From Cohnella kolymensis (GTDB lineage Bacteria; Bacillota; Bacilli; Paenibacillales; Paenibacillaceae): DNA of 52,977 nucleotides. The position numbers and the translations under genes are program-made. Positions 42,206-52,391 of the stretch are shown piece after piece (position 1 is the stretch's first letter; every line of letters starts with the position of its first letter). Where the stretch lies: NCBI RefSeq assembly GCF_000829465.1, contig NZ_JXAL01000030.1, positions 1 through 52,977 of the forward strand. Direction: 5' to 3'. The notes beneath the pieces were generated by a model that saw only the letters and a list, made by a program, of their open reading frames with translations, made no database searches and was not told where the DNA came from.

Positions 42206-43255
42206 TTAAATCTGTCTGTCAATAAAGACCTGCTCCTGAATCCGCTTCAGACCTTCCCTGATTGCGCGGGCACGGACTTCGCCGATGCCGTCCACTTCGT
42301 CCAGTTCTTCCGTTGAAGCCATAACAATGTGAGGCAGCGCGCCGAAGCGTTCCACCAGATTATGAATGATAATGCTGGGGAGACGGGGAATCTTGCTTAA
42401 CATCCGGTAGCCGCGCGGCAGGAAGCCTTCTTCCGCCACCGAGCTGAGCGAAGGATAACCGAGCAGGCGAATCAGATGATTGGTATCCAGCAGCTCCTCG
42501 GAAGACAGCTTGCGAATGGCCATCTGGATTTCGCGGACCTTATCATCCTCGTCGTCTTTGGCATAATCCTTGAGCAGCAGCCAGGCTTCCTCTTCCGCCG
42601 TACCGACAAGCTCTTCCTTTTGCATGCTGATCAGGCGGCCTTCGTTGCCCAGCTCCAGCACATAGCGGTTGATTTCGTTGTTGATGCGCAGCACCATCTC
42701 CGCCCGCTGGATAACATAGGCTACTTCATGTATAGTAACCAACTCTTCGTATTCCAACGCTGACAGATTGGTCAGAGCTTGGCTGAATACGGCCCGATAC
42801 TTCTCCAAAGTTTGAATCGCTTGATTGGCTTTCGTCAGAATGACGCCCATATCTTTCAAGGCATAACGCAATTGTCCCTGATAAAGAGTAATGACGGTCC
42901 TCCGCTGGGAGATCGATACGACCAGCTTGCCCGTTTGTTTGGCAACACGCTCAGCCGTACGGTGACGGATTCCGGTTTCGATCGAGGAGATGGAAGAGTC
43001 GGGTATGAGCTGCGTATTGGCATAAAGAATTCTTTTGCCGTCCTCGCTCAGAATAATGGCTCCATCCATCTTGGCCAGCTCGTACAAATAGTTAGGGCTG
43101 AAATCGCAGTTGATGGAAAAACCGCCGTCTACAACCTCCATCACCTCAGGGCTATATCCGACAACGATCAAGCCGCCGGTTTTGGCGCGGAGCACATTTT
43201 CCAGCCCGTCGCGGAGAGGGGTACCGGGTGCGACAAGTTCGAGCAGCTGGTTCAT
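42206..43255 (-). CDS. disA: DNA-integrity scanning diadenylate cyclase DisA
   Basis: Makes c-di-AMP and pauses at branched DNA. 349 residues: DAC domain ([28 protein letters not shown], catalytic KMDGAIILS near 69, [11 protein letters not shown] near 103), linker helices, and the C-terminal HhH motif [20 protein letters not shown]. The ATG at 43,255 is the only in-frame start; the frame stays open 32 charged codons further up to a TAG. A longer form starting at 43,380 would need one added base. Confidence 0.95.
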   Translation of the reverse strand: MNQLLELVAPGTPLRDGLENVLRAKTGGLIVVGYSPEVMEVVDGGFSINCDFSPNYLYELAKMDGAIILSEDGKRILYANTQLIPDSSISSIETGIRHRTAERVAKQTGKLVVSISQRRTVITLYQGQLRYALKDMGVILTKANQAIQTLEKYRAVFSQALTNLSALEYEELVTIHEVAYVIQRAEMVLRINNEINRYVLELGNEGRLISMQKEELVGTAEEEAWLLLKDYAKDDEDDKVREIQMAIRKLSSEELLDTNHLIRLLGYPSLSSVAEEGFLPRGYRMLSKIPRLPSIIIHNLVERFGALPHIVMASTEELDEVDGIGEVRARAIREGLKRIQEQVFIDRQI

Positions 43256-43394
43256 CGTTTCCTTGTGATGTTCTTTGTCCTTGTATTCTTTATCTCTGTC
43301 TCTGTCCCGATCTTTATCTCTATACTCCTTGTCTTTGGGGCTCTTTTTCTTCTAGGTTCTTTTTCTTTTTGTTCCTTCATGTTGTGGATACCCC

Positions 43395-44762
43395 CTATTC
43401 CAGAGCTGCTTTTAACGCTTGTGCCACCGATGTTACCCCAAGCAGCTGGATGCCGTTCGGCGGCTGCCAGCCCTTCATGCTTTGTTCCGGCAGGATCACG
43501 CGCTTGAAGCCGAGCTTGTGAGCTTCCTTGACCCTCTGCTCGGCGCGGGATACCGCGCGGACTTCCCCGGTTAACCCCACTTCGCCGAAGATGACGTCGA
43601 ACGGACGGGTGGGCAAATCTTTGAAACTGGAAGCCAAGCTCACGGCGGCCGCTAAATCCGCCGCAGGCTCGTCAAGTTTCACGCCGCCGGCGACATTCAG
43701 ATAGGCGTCCTGATTCTGCAGGAACATCCCCATCCTCTTCTCCAGCACGGCAATAACGAGTGACATGCGGTGATGATCGAGTCCGGAACACATCCGGCGC
43801 GGCGATGGAAAATGAGTAGGCGAAACAAGCGCCTGCAATTCCACCAGCACCGGGCGAGTACCTTCCATGCTGGCCACCACGGTGGAGCCGGACACGCCGA
43901 GCGGCCGCTCCGACAGAAATAATTCGGACGGATTGGTGACTTCCCGCAACCCATCCTCGGTCATATCGAAAATGCCGATTTCATTGGTCGAACCGAATCG
44001 GTTCTTGACCGCTCGTAAAATCCGGTACGTATGATGACGTTCACCTTCGAAATAAAGCACGCAATCCACCATGTGCTCCAGCAGGCGAGGGCCGGCGATG
44101 GCGCCTTCCTTGGTGACATGGCCGACGAGCACCGTCGCGACCCCGTTGACTTTGGAAATCCGCATAAAATGCGCGGTGCACTCTCTCACTTGAGAGACAC
44201 TGCCCGGTGCGGACGCCACTTCCGGCCGGTACACGGTCTGAATCGAGTCGATGACGAGGAAGTCCGGCTGAACCTCGGATATCGCTTCTTCAATAACCTC
44301 GAGATTCGTTTCACAGAGCACGAACAGCCTGTCATTGAGAGCCCCCAGCCGGTCGGCGCGCAGCTTGGTCTGCCGCACCGATTCCTCGCCGGATACGTAC
44401 AGAACCTTCAGTCCCTGTGCCGACAAGGCATGTGATGTCTGCAGCAGGAGCGTGGATTTGCCGATGCCGGGATCGCCGCCGACGAGCAGCAGCGAACCCG
44501 GGACGAGGCCGCCTCCCAGCACCCGGTTCAATTCCGATAATCCGGTGGGAACGCGCGGCTCGCGTCCACTCTCTATTTCTATGATCGAACGCGCCTTTTC
44601 TTTCGTCCTAAGCAGATCACTTCGGCCTACAGGCGCTTTCACAATTGTTTCCGTTTCCTCCGCCATGGTATTCCACGCGTGGCATCCGGGACATTTGCCC
44701 ATCCACTTGGGAGATTCCGTGCCGCATTCCGTACAGGCGAACTTGATTTTGACCTTGGCCAT
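43395..44762 (-). CDS. radA: DNA repair protein RadA
   Basis: Branch-migration helicase of recombination. 455 residues: N-terminal zinc finger ([18 protein letters not shown]), Walker [15 protein letters not shown] near 95, the RadA-specific [13 protein letters not shown] near 252, and a C-terminal Lon-protease-like domain ([20 protein letters not shown]). The start at 44,762 gives the usual MAKVK N-terminus. It lies upstream of disA with a gap of 139 bases. Confidence 0.96.
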   Translation of the reverse strand: MAKVKIKFACTECGTESPKWMGKCPGCHAWNTMAEETETIVKAPVGRSDLLRTKEKARSIIEIESGREPRVPTGLSELNRVLGGGLVPGSLLLVGGDPGIGKSTLLLQTSHALSAQGLKVLYVSGEESVRQTKLRADRLGALNDRLFVLCETNLEVIEEAISEVQPDFLVIDSIQTVYRPEVASAPGSVSQVRECTAHFMRISKVNGVATVLVGHVTKEGAIAGPRLLEHMVDCVLYFEGERHHTYRILRAVKNRFGSTNEIGIFDMTEDGLREVTNPSELFLSERPLGVSGSTVVASMEGTRPVLVELQALVSPTHFPSPRRMCSGLDHHRMSLVIAVLEKRMGMFLQNQDAYLNVAGGVKLDEPAADLAAAVSLASSFKDLPTRPFDVIFGEVGLTGEVRAVSRAEQRVKEAHKLGFKRVILPEQSMKGWQPPNGIQLLGVTSVAQALKAALE

Positions 44763-44891
44763 CGAAAGGCAATACTCCTTTGGGAATGGGTTCAAATTTA
44801 TATATCGGCGCTCATTAATATTTCTGCTATTAGAAGTTTACCATGTTAATGATTTTGGAGAAACCAAAATTTATGACGGACCCAGCACCTT

Positions 44892-45071
44892 TTACCCGAG
44901 CCTTGTCCAGATCAACCATATTATGATAATTAAGATCAAGAGCCCTCCGGAGGTCCAAAGCAAAAACAATAATAACTTCAAAAGCAGGATTAACAGCAGA
45001 GAAGCGCCGATCGCCAATGCCAAACCGCTTAAACTCCTTTTCCACCAATAGCTTCTGTTCCCTCTATACAT
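44892..45071 (-). CDS. Very hydrophobic 59-residue membrane protein, unknown
   Basis: Starts MYRGNRSYWWKRSLSGLALA with GGGAGGGAAAAAGGT upstream, then a run of about 40 hydrophobic residues (SLLLILLLKLLLFLLW; GGLLILIIIIWLIWTRLG), enough for two membrane passes. It sits between the clpC terminator and radA. I do not recognise a family. The ribosome site, basic N-terminus and start favour a real gene, but a leucine-rich shadow cannot be excluded. Confidence 0.5.
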   Translation of the reverse strand: MYRGNRSYWWKRSLSGLALAIGASLLLILLLKLLLFLLWTSGGLLILIIIIWLIWTRLG

Positions 45072-45097
45072 ACCTTTTTCCCTCCCGTTGGGCAAAA

Positions 45098-45147
45098 AAA
45101 GACTCTCCGCGTTGGACGCCGCAATTACGGCGATACGGAGAGTCTTT
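45098..45147 (-). terminator. Intrinsic terminator of the ctsR-mcsA-mcsB-clpC operon
   Basis: Minus strand AAAGACTCTCCG and CGGAGAGTCTTT form a 12-base perfect stem (with an inner GCCGTAATTGCGGC fold), followed by TTTT. It lies about 65 bases past the clpC stop. Confidence 0.85.
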
Positions 45148-45211
45148 CTTGCCGTCTAACGCTGCTATAAGGTATGGCAAGCAGCGCCGGAGGGTGACGT
45201 TAAACCATGAA

Positions 45212-47654
45212 TTAAGAGTGAGACGTTACTTCATCTTTATGCTTCACGATCAGCTCGCCGTCTTGTTCGTCGATCACAAGAGTGTCGCCTTTAGTGATCT
45301 TGCCCATCAGCAATCTTCGACAGACGGTCTTCAATATGCTTCTGAATCGCGCGGCGTAAAGGACGAGCGCCGTATTGCGGGTCATAGCCTTGCTTCGCAA
45401 GGAAATTATTCGCCGCGTCGGTGAGATCGAATTGAACGTCGTGTTCCACCAAGCGTTTGCGAAGATCGTTCGCCATGAGAGAAACGATCTGCGCGATATG
45501 CTCTTGCTCCAGCGGATGGAATACGATCGTTTCATCCAGCCGGTTCAGGAACTCGGGTCGGAACGACTTCTTAAGTTCGGTGAGAACTTTGTCCTTCATG
45601 TTCTCGTATTCATGGCCGACATTGGTTGACGCGGTAAAGCCAAGCGTAGAATTGCGTTTGATTTGCTCTGCCCCGACGTTCGAGGTCATGATGATAAGCG
45701 TATTGCGGAAGTCGACGGTGCGGCCCTTGGAGTCGGTCAGACGGCCATCCTCAAGCACCTGAAGCAGCACGTTAAATACTTCAGGATGAGCTTTCTCGAT
45801 TTCATCGAGCAGTACGACCGAGTAAGGCTTGCGGCGAACTTTCTCCGTCAATTGACCGCCCTCTTCGTAGCCGACGTATCCCGGAGGCGCTCCGACCAGT
45901 CTCGATGTCGAGTGCTTCTCCATATACTCGGACATGTCAATCCGGATGACGGCATTCTCGTCGCCGAACATGGCTTCTGCTATCGCTCTGGCCAGCTCTG
46001 TCTTACCGACGCCGGTCGGACCGAGGAAGATGAACGATCCCATAGGACGCTTCGGATCTTTGAGGCCGGCGCGGGCACGGCGGATCGCGCGTGCTACGGA
46101 CTTGACCGCTTCCTCCTGACCGATGACGCGGTTGTGAAGGATGTCTTCCATCTTCAGCAAACGCTGCGTCTCTTCTTCAGCCAGCTTGGTCACAGGGATA
46201 CCGGTCCAGCTTGCCACAACCTGGGCGATATCTTCCGGAGTGACTTCCGAATCGGTACGGCCTTGTTTTTCTTTCCATTGATTTTTCGTAGAGTCGAGCT
46301 CTTCGCGAATTTTTTGCTCCGTGTCGCGAAGTGCGGCGGCTTTTTCGAACTCCTGACTCTGAACGGCTGCGTCTTTCTCCTTGCGGATATCGTCAAGACG
46401 GGTTTCCAGCTGCTTCAAGTTAGGCGGTACGGTATAGGAGTTCAACCTGACTTTCGATCCTGCTTCGTCGATCAAGTCGATCGCTTTATCCGGCAGGAAC
46501 CGGTCGGTGATATAACGATCGGAAAGCGTAACCGCCGCCTTGATGGCATCGTCCGTAATTTTGACGCGATGGTGCGCTTCATAACGGTCGCGCAAGCCCA
46601 TCAGAATCAGGACCGCTTCGTCAGGTGAAGGCTGATCCACGGTAATCGGTTGGAAACGACGCTCGAGCGCCGCATCCTTCTCGATATATTTGCGGTATTC
46701 GTCCAATGTTGTTGCACCGATACATTGCAGCTCACCGCGAGCGAGCGCAGGCTTCAGGATGTTGGACGCGTCGATGGCGCCTTCCGCGCCGCCTGCCCCG
46801 ATCAACGTATGAAGCTCGTCAATGAACAAGATGACGTTGCCCGCTTGGCGAATTTCGTCCATGATCTTTTTCAGGCGGTCTTCGAATTCCCCGCGGTATT
46901 TCGTACCCGCAACCACGGAGCCCATGTCCAGCGTCATCACCCGTTTGTCACGCAAGGTTTCAGGAATTTCATTGTCGATGATTCTTTGAGCGAGGCCTTC
47001 CGCGATGGCAGTCTTACCGACGCCAGGTTCGCCGATCAGCACAGGATTGTTCTTCGTCCGCCGGGAAAGCACTTGAATGACTCGCTCGATTTCCTTCTGT
47101 CGTCCGATGACGGGATCGATATTGTTATCGCGGGCGCTGGCGGTCAAGTCTCGAGCCAGACCGTCCAATGTAGGCGTGCTGACGTTAGCCGAAGGACCGT
47201 GGTTCGCAGAAACGTTCTCGTTGCTGCCGAGAAGCTGAAGAACTTGCTGGCGCGCTTTGTTCAGGCTGATGCCCAGATTGTTCAGCACGCGGGCCGCGAC
47301 GCCTTCGCCTTCACGAATGAGACCGAGCAAAATATGCTCTGTACCGACATAAGTGTGGCCCAGCTTGCGGGCTTCGTCCATGGACAGCTCGATGACTTTT
47401 TTCGCACGCGGGGTGTAAGCGATGTTAGTGGGCTGCTCTTGGCCGCGGCCGATGAGCGACTCCACCTCGTCCTGAATTTTCTCGAGACCGAGCCCAAGCG
47501 CGATCAACGCTTTGGCGGCAATGCTTTCACCTTCACGGATCAATCCGAGCAATATGTGTTCCGTACCGATGTTGTTATGTCCCAAGCGCACCGCTTCTTC
47601 TTGAGCCAGAGCCAATACCTTCTGCGCGCGTTCGGTGAATCTTCCGAACATCAT
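45212..47654 (-). CDS. clpC: AAA+ chaperone-protease ATPase ClpC, with a frameshift near the C-terminus
   Basis: Unfoldase for ClpP; in Bacillales it degrades arginine-phosphorylated proteins. Clp_N repeats (about 1-145), first AAA module with GEPGVGKTA near 210, a UVR-containing coiled middle domain (about 420-455), second module with GPTGVGKTE near 550, then the D2-small domain. After [11 protein letters not shown] the frame shifts at about 45,311-45,320; the true end reads [20 protein letters not shown] and ends DEVTSHS. Either one base is extra or two are missing. Confidence 0.95.
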
Positions 47655-47692
47655 GAGACAACACCTCCCCTATTAAGTTAAGAATAAAACAT

Positions 47693-48757
47693 TTATGAGC
47701 CGGTTGCCAGCCGAGAGCGGATCAATTCCGCTCTTGTCATATCCCGCTGCTCCGGACTAAGCGCTTCACCATAGGTCTGCTGCAGGAATCCTGGCTGTGT
47801 CGACACCAGCAGTTCATTCAACGTTTGATCCTTCACGTCATCGATCAAACCTAAATGTACGCCAAGCCGTATATCGGACAGCCGCTGCGAAGCTTCTTTC
47901 GAATCCATGATCATCGCTTGAGTCAATATACCGAAAGACCGGCGTATCCTGTCTTCCACACGGGGCCGGGACTCGGACAGCAGCTTCGTGCGCGCCGCTT
48001 TTTCATGCTCGATCATTTGGCGGGCAACTTGGTGCAAGTTTTCAATTATTTCTTGTTCGGATTGTCCCAGTGTGATCTGGTTCGAAACCTGGAACAGATT
48101 GCCGGCAGCTTCGCTGCCCTCACCGTATAAGCCGCGAACGGCCAGACCGACCTGCGTGACGGCCGACAATATGCGATTGATCTGTCCCGTAATGACGAGT
48201 GCCGGTAAATGCATCATGACGGATGCCCGTATGCCTGTGCCTACGTTGGTCGGGCAGCTGGTCAAGTAGCCGTGCTTCTCGTCAAAAGCGTAGTCGACCT
48301 GTTCCTCGAAGATATCGTCAATTTTGCTCGCCCAATCCCATGCCTGGCGGATCTGGAAACCCGAGCATAGACATTGAATGCGCAAATGGTCTTCTTCGTT
48401 AATCATAATGCTGATCGCTTCGTTCGGGCTGAGAATCAAAGCCCCATTGCGGGACTCGTTCGCCAGATTCGGGCTGATCAGGTGCTTTTCCACTAGTACA
48501 AGCTTCTCCAGTTCGGTCAAATCCGATAACCGGATCCGTTCCAATTGGCCCAAGCCGTTCAGCCTTCCGCTCTCGGCGACATCCAGAAGCTGCTCCATGA
48601 CGGACTGGGATTGCTGCGGTTCAGCCATCATGGGAAAAGGCATACTGCGAATATTGCGCGCGATCCGGACCCGGCTGCTTATCACCACATCGGAGTCCGG
48701 GCCTTCGCCTTTCATCCATTCGCTAAGCGGTTGCTTGACGTATTTACGTTTGGACAT
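47693..48757 (-). CDS. mcsB: Protein arginine kinase McsB
   Basis: ATP:guanido phosphotransferase-type kinase that phosphorylates arginines, marking proteins for ClpCP and inactivating CtsR. 354 residues: SSRVRIARNIRSMPF near 27 (ATP site), TSCPTNVGTGIRASVMMHLP near 166, and the catalytic-site region NEEDHLRIQCLCSGF near 120. It is encoded between mcsA and clpC with 16- and 38-base gaps. Confidence 0.96.
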   Translation of the reverse strand: MSKRKYVKQPLSEWMKGEGPDSDVVISSRVRIARNIRSMPFPMMAEPQQSQSVMEQLLDVAESGRLNGLGQLERIRLSDLTELEKLVLVEKHLISPNLANESRNGALILSPNEAISIMINEEDHLRIQCLCSGFQIRQAWDWASKIDDIFEEQVDYAFDEKHGYLTSCPTNVGTGIRASVMMHLPALVITGQINRILSAVTQVGLAVRGLYGEGSEAAGNLFQVSNQITLGQSEQEIIENLHQVARQMIEHEKAARTKLLSESRPRVEDRIRRSFGILTQAMIMDSKEASQRLSDIRLGVHLGLIDDVKDQTLNELLVSTQPGFLQQTYGEALSPEQRDMTRAELIRSRLATGS

Positions 48758-48773
48758 GGCGTCTACCCACCCT

Positions 48774-49285
48774 TCAGCCGTTCATTTCTTTCTCAAGCTC
48801 GCGAATCCGGTCACGCAGCTGCGCGGCAGCTTCAAAATCCTCGCGCTCGATTTTGCCTTGCATTTCCTTCTTTAAACGGTCAATGTCCCGTTTGGTCTTC
48901 AGCTTTCCTCCGGCGCGTTTGGGGACTTTACCGACGTGCACCGTGTTTCCGTGAACTCTTTTGAGGAGAGGATCGAGCCGCTCGGAAAATTGCTTATAAC
49001 AATGGCTGCAGCCAAAGCGGCCGATTTTGCTGAATTGCGTGTAAGTCATGCCGCAATTCTCACACTGCAGTCCGACCTGCTTCGTGCCGCCGTTGGCCTT
49101 GGTGGCTTCGAAATCAAGCAGCCCGGAGAGCAGGCTGTGAATCGAAACCCGGCTTGCGTTCCCGGGATGAGTTCGCCCTTTTCCCTGGCGCACGTTTCGC
49201 AAATATGCAGCTCCGTTTTTTCCCCATTCACGATTTTCGTAAAATGCAGCGTTGCGGGGCGTTTGCCGCATTCCTGGCATTGCAT
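48774..49285 (-). CDS. mcsA: McsB activator McsA, with a one-base frameshift in this sequence
   Basis: Zinc protein that activates McsB. First part: MQCQECGKRPATLHFTKIVN to HICETCAREKGELIPG. After a missing G in CCCGGG (49,161-49,166) the rest follows in another frame: VSIHSLLSGLLDFEATKANG, then CENCGMTYTQFSKIGRFGCS, CY, and a C-terminal UVR motif (KKEMQGKIEREDFEAAAQLR). CxxC pairs are all present. Span 512 bases; plus one gives 170 residues. Confidence 0.93.
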
Positions 49286-49312
49286 GGCATCCCCTCCTAA
49301 CCTTAGTTCACG

Positions 49313-49774
49313 CTATTTGGCCAATAGCGCAATGAGCATCGTTTTAAGCAGCTTCGCACGAATCTGGTCCCTTAATGGCAGCACCAGCACGAGAACATCC
49401 CTCGATACACCCGCGCGCAGCAATTGGGCCTCACGTGCTGTAATGAATCGAGCTTCCTCTAATTGATAAATTAACCCTTCCGCCGCGTTTTGATCGATCT
49501 GATCTCCGACGGTCTGGGCGATATGCCGCTGAACGGCTTCAAGGGAAGGAAGATCAACCTGCTGAATCCGGATGTAACCGCCGCCCCCGCGCTTGCTCTC
49601 GACGTAGTAACCTTTTTCCAATGTAAAGCGGGTGCTGATCACGTAATTGATCTGAGAAGGCACACAAGAAAACTTCTCCGCCAGTTCGCTTCGCTGGATC
49701 TCGACGGTGCCTTCCGAACTGTTCTGCAAAATTTGTTTGAGATAGCTTTCAATAAGATCGGATATATTTCGCAG
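49313..49774 (-). CDS. ctsR: Transcriptional repressor CtsR, apparent CTG start
   Basis: Class III heat-shock repressor of clp genes. The family N-terminus RNISDLIESYLKQILQNSSE is in frame upstream of the first Met codon (49,729); without it the winged helix-turn-helix would be cut. The only suitable start is CTG at 49,772-49,774, with GGGGG seven bases upstream. The DNA-contact glycine loop KRGGGGYIRI is intact. 153 residues, the family length. Autoregulation is supported by the operator at 49,806-49,822. Confidence 0.92.
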   Translation of the reverse strand: MRNISDLIESYLKQILQNSSEGTVEIQRSELAEKFSCVPSQINYVISTRFTLEKGYYVESKRGGGGYIRIQQVDLPSLEAVQRHIAQTVGDQIDQNAAEGLIYQLEEARFITAREAQLLRAGVSRDVLVLVLPLRDQIRAKLLKTMLIALLAK

Positions 49775-49805
49775 CGTGGATCCCCCTTTCCGGAGCGGAT
49801 CTGAC

Positions 49806-49822
49806 TTTGACTTTCTTTGACT
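49806..49822 (-). promoter_or_regulatory. CtsR operator
   Basis: Minus strand AGTCAAA-GAA-AGTCAAA, an exact match to the known CtsR heptad direct repeat (A/GGTCAAA-NAN-A/GGTCAAA). It covers the predicted transcription start, about 30 bases upstream of ctsR. This indicates repression of the operon by CtsR at normal temperature. Confidence 0.92.
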
Positions 49823-49830
49823 ATATTACT

Positions 49831-49859
49831 ATTATATGCTGAATTGATCAAGTTGCCAA
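49831..49859 (-). promoter_or_regulatory. Predicted SigA promoter of the ctsR operon
   Basis: Minus strand: -35 TTGGCA (49,854-49,859), a 17-base spacer, and a perfect -10 TATAAT (49,831-49,836). The CtsR operator begins nine bases downstream. Confidence 0.82.
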
Positions 49860-50011
49860 GGGGGTTACAGAAGCCCCGGTCAAAGCCTTTACCCTTTTAT
49901 TATGAGTTAAAAACTCACTGCTGAGCCATTTGCGTTGACGCATAAAACCGATCGATACGAGCATCTTATTTTAGCGCCCAGCCATATTTGTATTTTTCAG
50001 GAGACACGCGA

Positions 50012-51388
50012 ATGTCGAAACAGCACAAACAAATGACCAGCAAGAAAAACCACGCTCCGCGTGAACAGCCGCTCAAGTGGTGGCAGCTTTCATTGCTGGG
50101 AGTGGCATGCACGATCGGCACGGGCTATTTTCTCGGCTCCGGTATCGCGATCAAAATGACCGGCCCCTCCATTTTATTCTCCTTCCTTTTAGCGGCCATC
50201 GCGACCTATTTCGTTTTTGATGCTTTAGCGCGGATGACGGCAGCGGAACCGATACAAGGCTCTTTTCGTTCGTTTGCAAAAAAAGCCTACGGCCAATGGG
50301 CGGGGTTCAGCAGCGGCTGGGTTTATTGGGTGTCGGAGATGCTCATCAGCGGAAGCCAGATGACGGCGTTGTCGCTTTTCACACGCTATTGGCTGCCGGA
50401 TGTGCCGATGTGGATTTTTGCCGCGGGGTATTCGATTCTCGGGGTTGGCGTCATCTTATTGGGGACAAAAGGTTTCGAGAGCATCGAACATATACTGGCG
50501 GTCATGAAGCTGGCGGCGATTGTGATGTTCCTGGTGCTCGCTGCAGCCGCTTTGCTGGGTTGGATACATGGGGACACAGAGCCGCAGCGCTTCGGCGAAG
50601 CGTTCGATACGATGTTTGCGGCAGGCTTTATCGGGTGGTGGTCCGCGCTGATTTATGCTTTTTACGCTTTTGGAGGCATCGAGATCTTGGGCATTATGGC
50701 ATTGAGACTGCGTGACCCCAGAGATGCTCCGAAAGCCGGTAAAGTCATGCTCATCCTGTTGACCACGCTCTATATCAGTTCTTTATTGCTCGCAATCTGG
50801 CTGGTGTCATGGCGGGTGTTCGACGCTACAGAAAGCCCGTTTATTGTGGCATTGAGACATTTTGACCTGCCGTTCGTCCCTCATCTTTTCAACGGAGTGC
50901 TGATCATTGCGGGATTTTCTACAATGGTGGCCTCCCTGTTTGCCGTTACCAATATGATGGTTACGCTCGCTAAAGATAACGATGCCCCCCGGTTGTTGGC
51001 GAAAAGCGTAAAAAAACGGCCGCTGCTGGCCATTTCCTTTACGACATTAGGTATGATTTTATCCATTGTGATTGCGTTCTTGCTCCCCGAGCGGGTATAT
51101 GAGTATTTTACGACAGCGGCGGGCCTTATGCTCCTGTACAACTGGTTGTTTATCTTATTCTCGTCCGGGCGGATATTGGATCTCAGTGCGCTGGGTCAGA
51201 CAAAAAGATGGCTGGGAATTGTGATCATCATTGCGGCGGTAATCGGTACGGTCACTCACCGGACAAGCCGTCCCGGGTTATGGATCAGCCTGTTGTTTCT
51301 GTTGATTATCGGAGGTGTCACGCTGATTATGAAAAGGGTGTGGCGCAAGCAGCAGCAGAGTCAGCCGAACAAAATGCGAAAAGCCTGA
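50012..51388 (+). CDS. Amino acid permease, APC superfamily
   Basis: 458 residues with about 12 membrane helices. The N-terminal helix 1 motif GVACTIGTGYFLGSGIAI (about 28-45) and GSFRSFAKKAYGQWAGFSSG (helix 3 region) fit amino-acid/polyamine/organocation transporters of the GABA/aromatic amino acid type; the substrate cannot be told. ATG 50,012 has AGGAGA at 7-8 bases. Its 3' end overlaps the convergent LysE-type gene by 28 bases. Confidence 0.9.
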   Translation: MSKQHKQMTSKKNHAPREQPLKWWQLSLLGVACTIGTGYFLGSGIAIKMTGPSILFSFLLAAIATYFVFDALARMTAAEPIQGSFRSFAKKAYGQWAGFSSGWVYWVSEMLISGSQMTALSLFTRYWLPDVPMWIFAAGYSILGVGVILLGTKGFESIEHILAVMKLAAIVMFLVLAAAALLGWIHGDTEPQRFGEAFDTMFAAGFIGWWSALIYAFYAFGGIEILGIMALRLRDPRDAPKAGKVMLILLTTLYISSLLLAIWLVSWRVFDATESPFIVALRHFDLPFVPHLFNGVLIIAGFSTMVASLFAVTNMMVTLAKDNDAPRLLAKSVKKRPLLAISFTTLGMILSIVIAFLLPERVYEYFTTAAGLMLLYNWLFILFSSGRILDLSALGQTKRWLGIVIIIAAVIGTVTHRTSRPGLWISLLFLLIIGGVTLIMKRVWRKQQQSQPNKMRKA

Positions 51389-51987
51389 ATACCGAAATAG
51401 CCTCCGAAGCCCAGTAATGAAAGACCTGACAGCACTGAGATCGCAGACATTAACGAGTTGGTCAGCAGCTTACGGAACGCGCTCGCCACACATGCCATTC
51501 CCAAATCCCATAAGATTAAACCGGCAATAATCCCGCTGCTGTAAATGATGAGCTGGGTTTGATTGGAGGCGGCCGCGGATTGAGCCAGAACGGATCCATA
51601 GATGCCGAGCCAGAAAAGAATGGATAAAGGGCTGGATACGGACATCAAAAAACCGGTGATCAGTGTTTTCCAGTGGGACTGTGAGTTTTTCGCAACGTGA
51701 AGCTGGGGGTTTCGCGCCGCCATTAAGCTCTCGAAGCCGGTATAAATGAGCACGAACGCTCCGAACAGCCAGAGAAAGGTTTTAATAAAAGGCTGATTAA
51801 TAAAGTGAATGACTCCGAAAAACACAAGAATCATGTAGAAAATATCGGCAGCCATAGCTCCCAGCCCGATCAACCATGCATGGAGAAAGCCGCTCTTCAA
51901 CCCTCTGTCAATCTGGGCGGCATTGATCGGTCCGAGAGGCGCTGAAATGGACAGCCCTAGTAAAAGATAGCTGAGAAAAACAGTCAT
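51361..51987 (-). CDS. LysE/RhtB-family exporter
   Basis: 208 residues, six hydrophobic segments, and the family signature SAPLGPINAAQIDRGLKSGF at residues 15-34 (PxGP loop). Members export amino acids or related solutes; the substrate is unknown. It is convergent with, and overlaps, the permease, giving an import/export pair. A different codon origin is not evident. Confidence 0.9.
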   Translation of the reverse strand: MTVFLSYLLLGLSISAPLGPINAAQIDRGLKSGFLHAWLIGLGAMAADIFYMILVFFGVIHFINQPFIKTFLWLFGAFVLIYTGFESLMAARNPQLHVAKNSQSHWKTLITGFLMSVSSPLSILFWLGIYGSVLAQSAAASNQTQLIIYSSGIIAGLILWDLGMACVASAFRKLLTNSLMSAISVLSGLSLLGFGGYFGIQAFRILFG

Positions 51988-52350
51988 CCTACGCCCCCTG
52001 CGCTTGCTTTTTGTACAAGTCTATTCAGCAGGGGGAGGTTGTACGCCTTGTTTCTTTTAAAGTGATGTGGAATTGCGTGAACGCATACTTGCGGCTCTGT
52101 TATATACTGCAGCGTTGAGCGCTAGTGTATCTGCATGATTAGCCGGCGTGCTGCACCGCGACAAAACATTCGGCCTGTAAACAACGATATGAAACATCAC
52201 TAATGCGCTGCATTCACTTTTTCGCAATAACGATATAAAACATCGTACTTTTGCACTTTAGCAGCCCTCGCACTAAATAATATCCTCACATCGAGAGATA
52301 GATCCCTGGTCATCCGCACACCAAGATGCCGGACCCACTATGTACGAGCA
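51988..52350. other. Gene-free spacer between the exporter and the rRNA operon
   Basis: No gene is seen. It contains an imperfect direct repeat: AACGATATGAAACATC (52,183-52,198) and AACGATATAAAACATC (52,229-52,244), 46 bases apart, each near CTGCA or TTGCAC and TTCGCA/CTCGCAC segments. A third degenerate copy (ACAAAACATTCG) may lie at about 52,160. Confidence 0.5.
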
Positions 52351-52359
52351 TACAAAAAA

Positions 52360-52381
52360 GACACCTTCATCTGAAGGTGTC
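52360..52381 (-). terminator. Intrinsic terminator of the rRNA operon
   Basis: Minus strand GACACCTTCA and TGAAGGTGTC, 10-base perfect stem with a 2-base centre, then six T (52,354-52,359). It is 10 bases past the 5S 3' end. Confidence 0.9.
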
Positions 52382-52391
52382 TTTGCTTTTT

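Noticed and set aside
49046..49285. A distinct 79-residue zinc-finger gene upstream of mcsA
   Set aside because: It is the McsA N-terminus cut by a missing G at 49,161-49,166.
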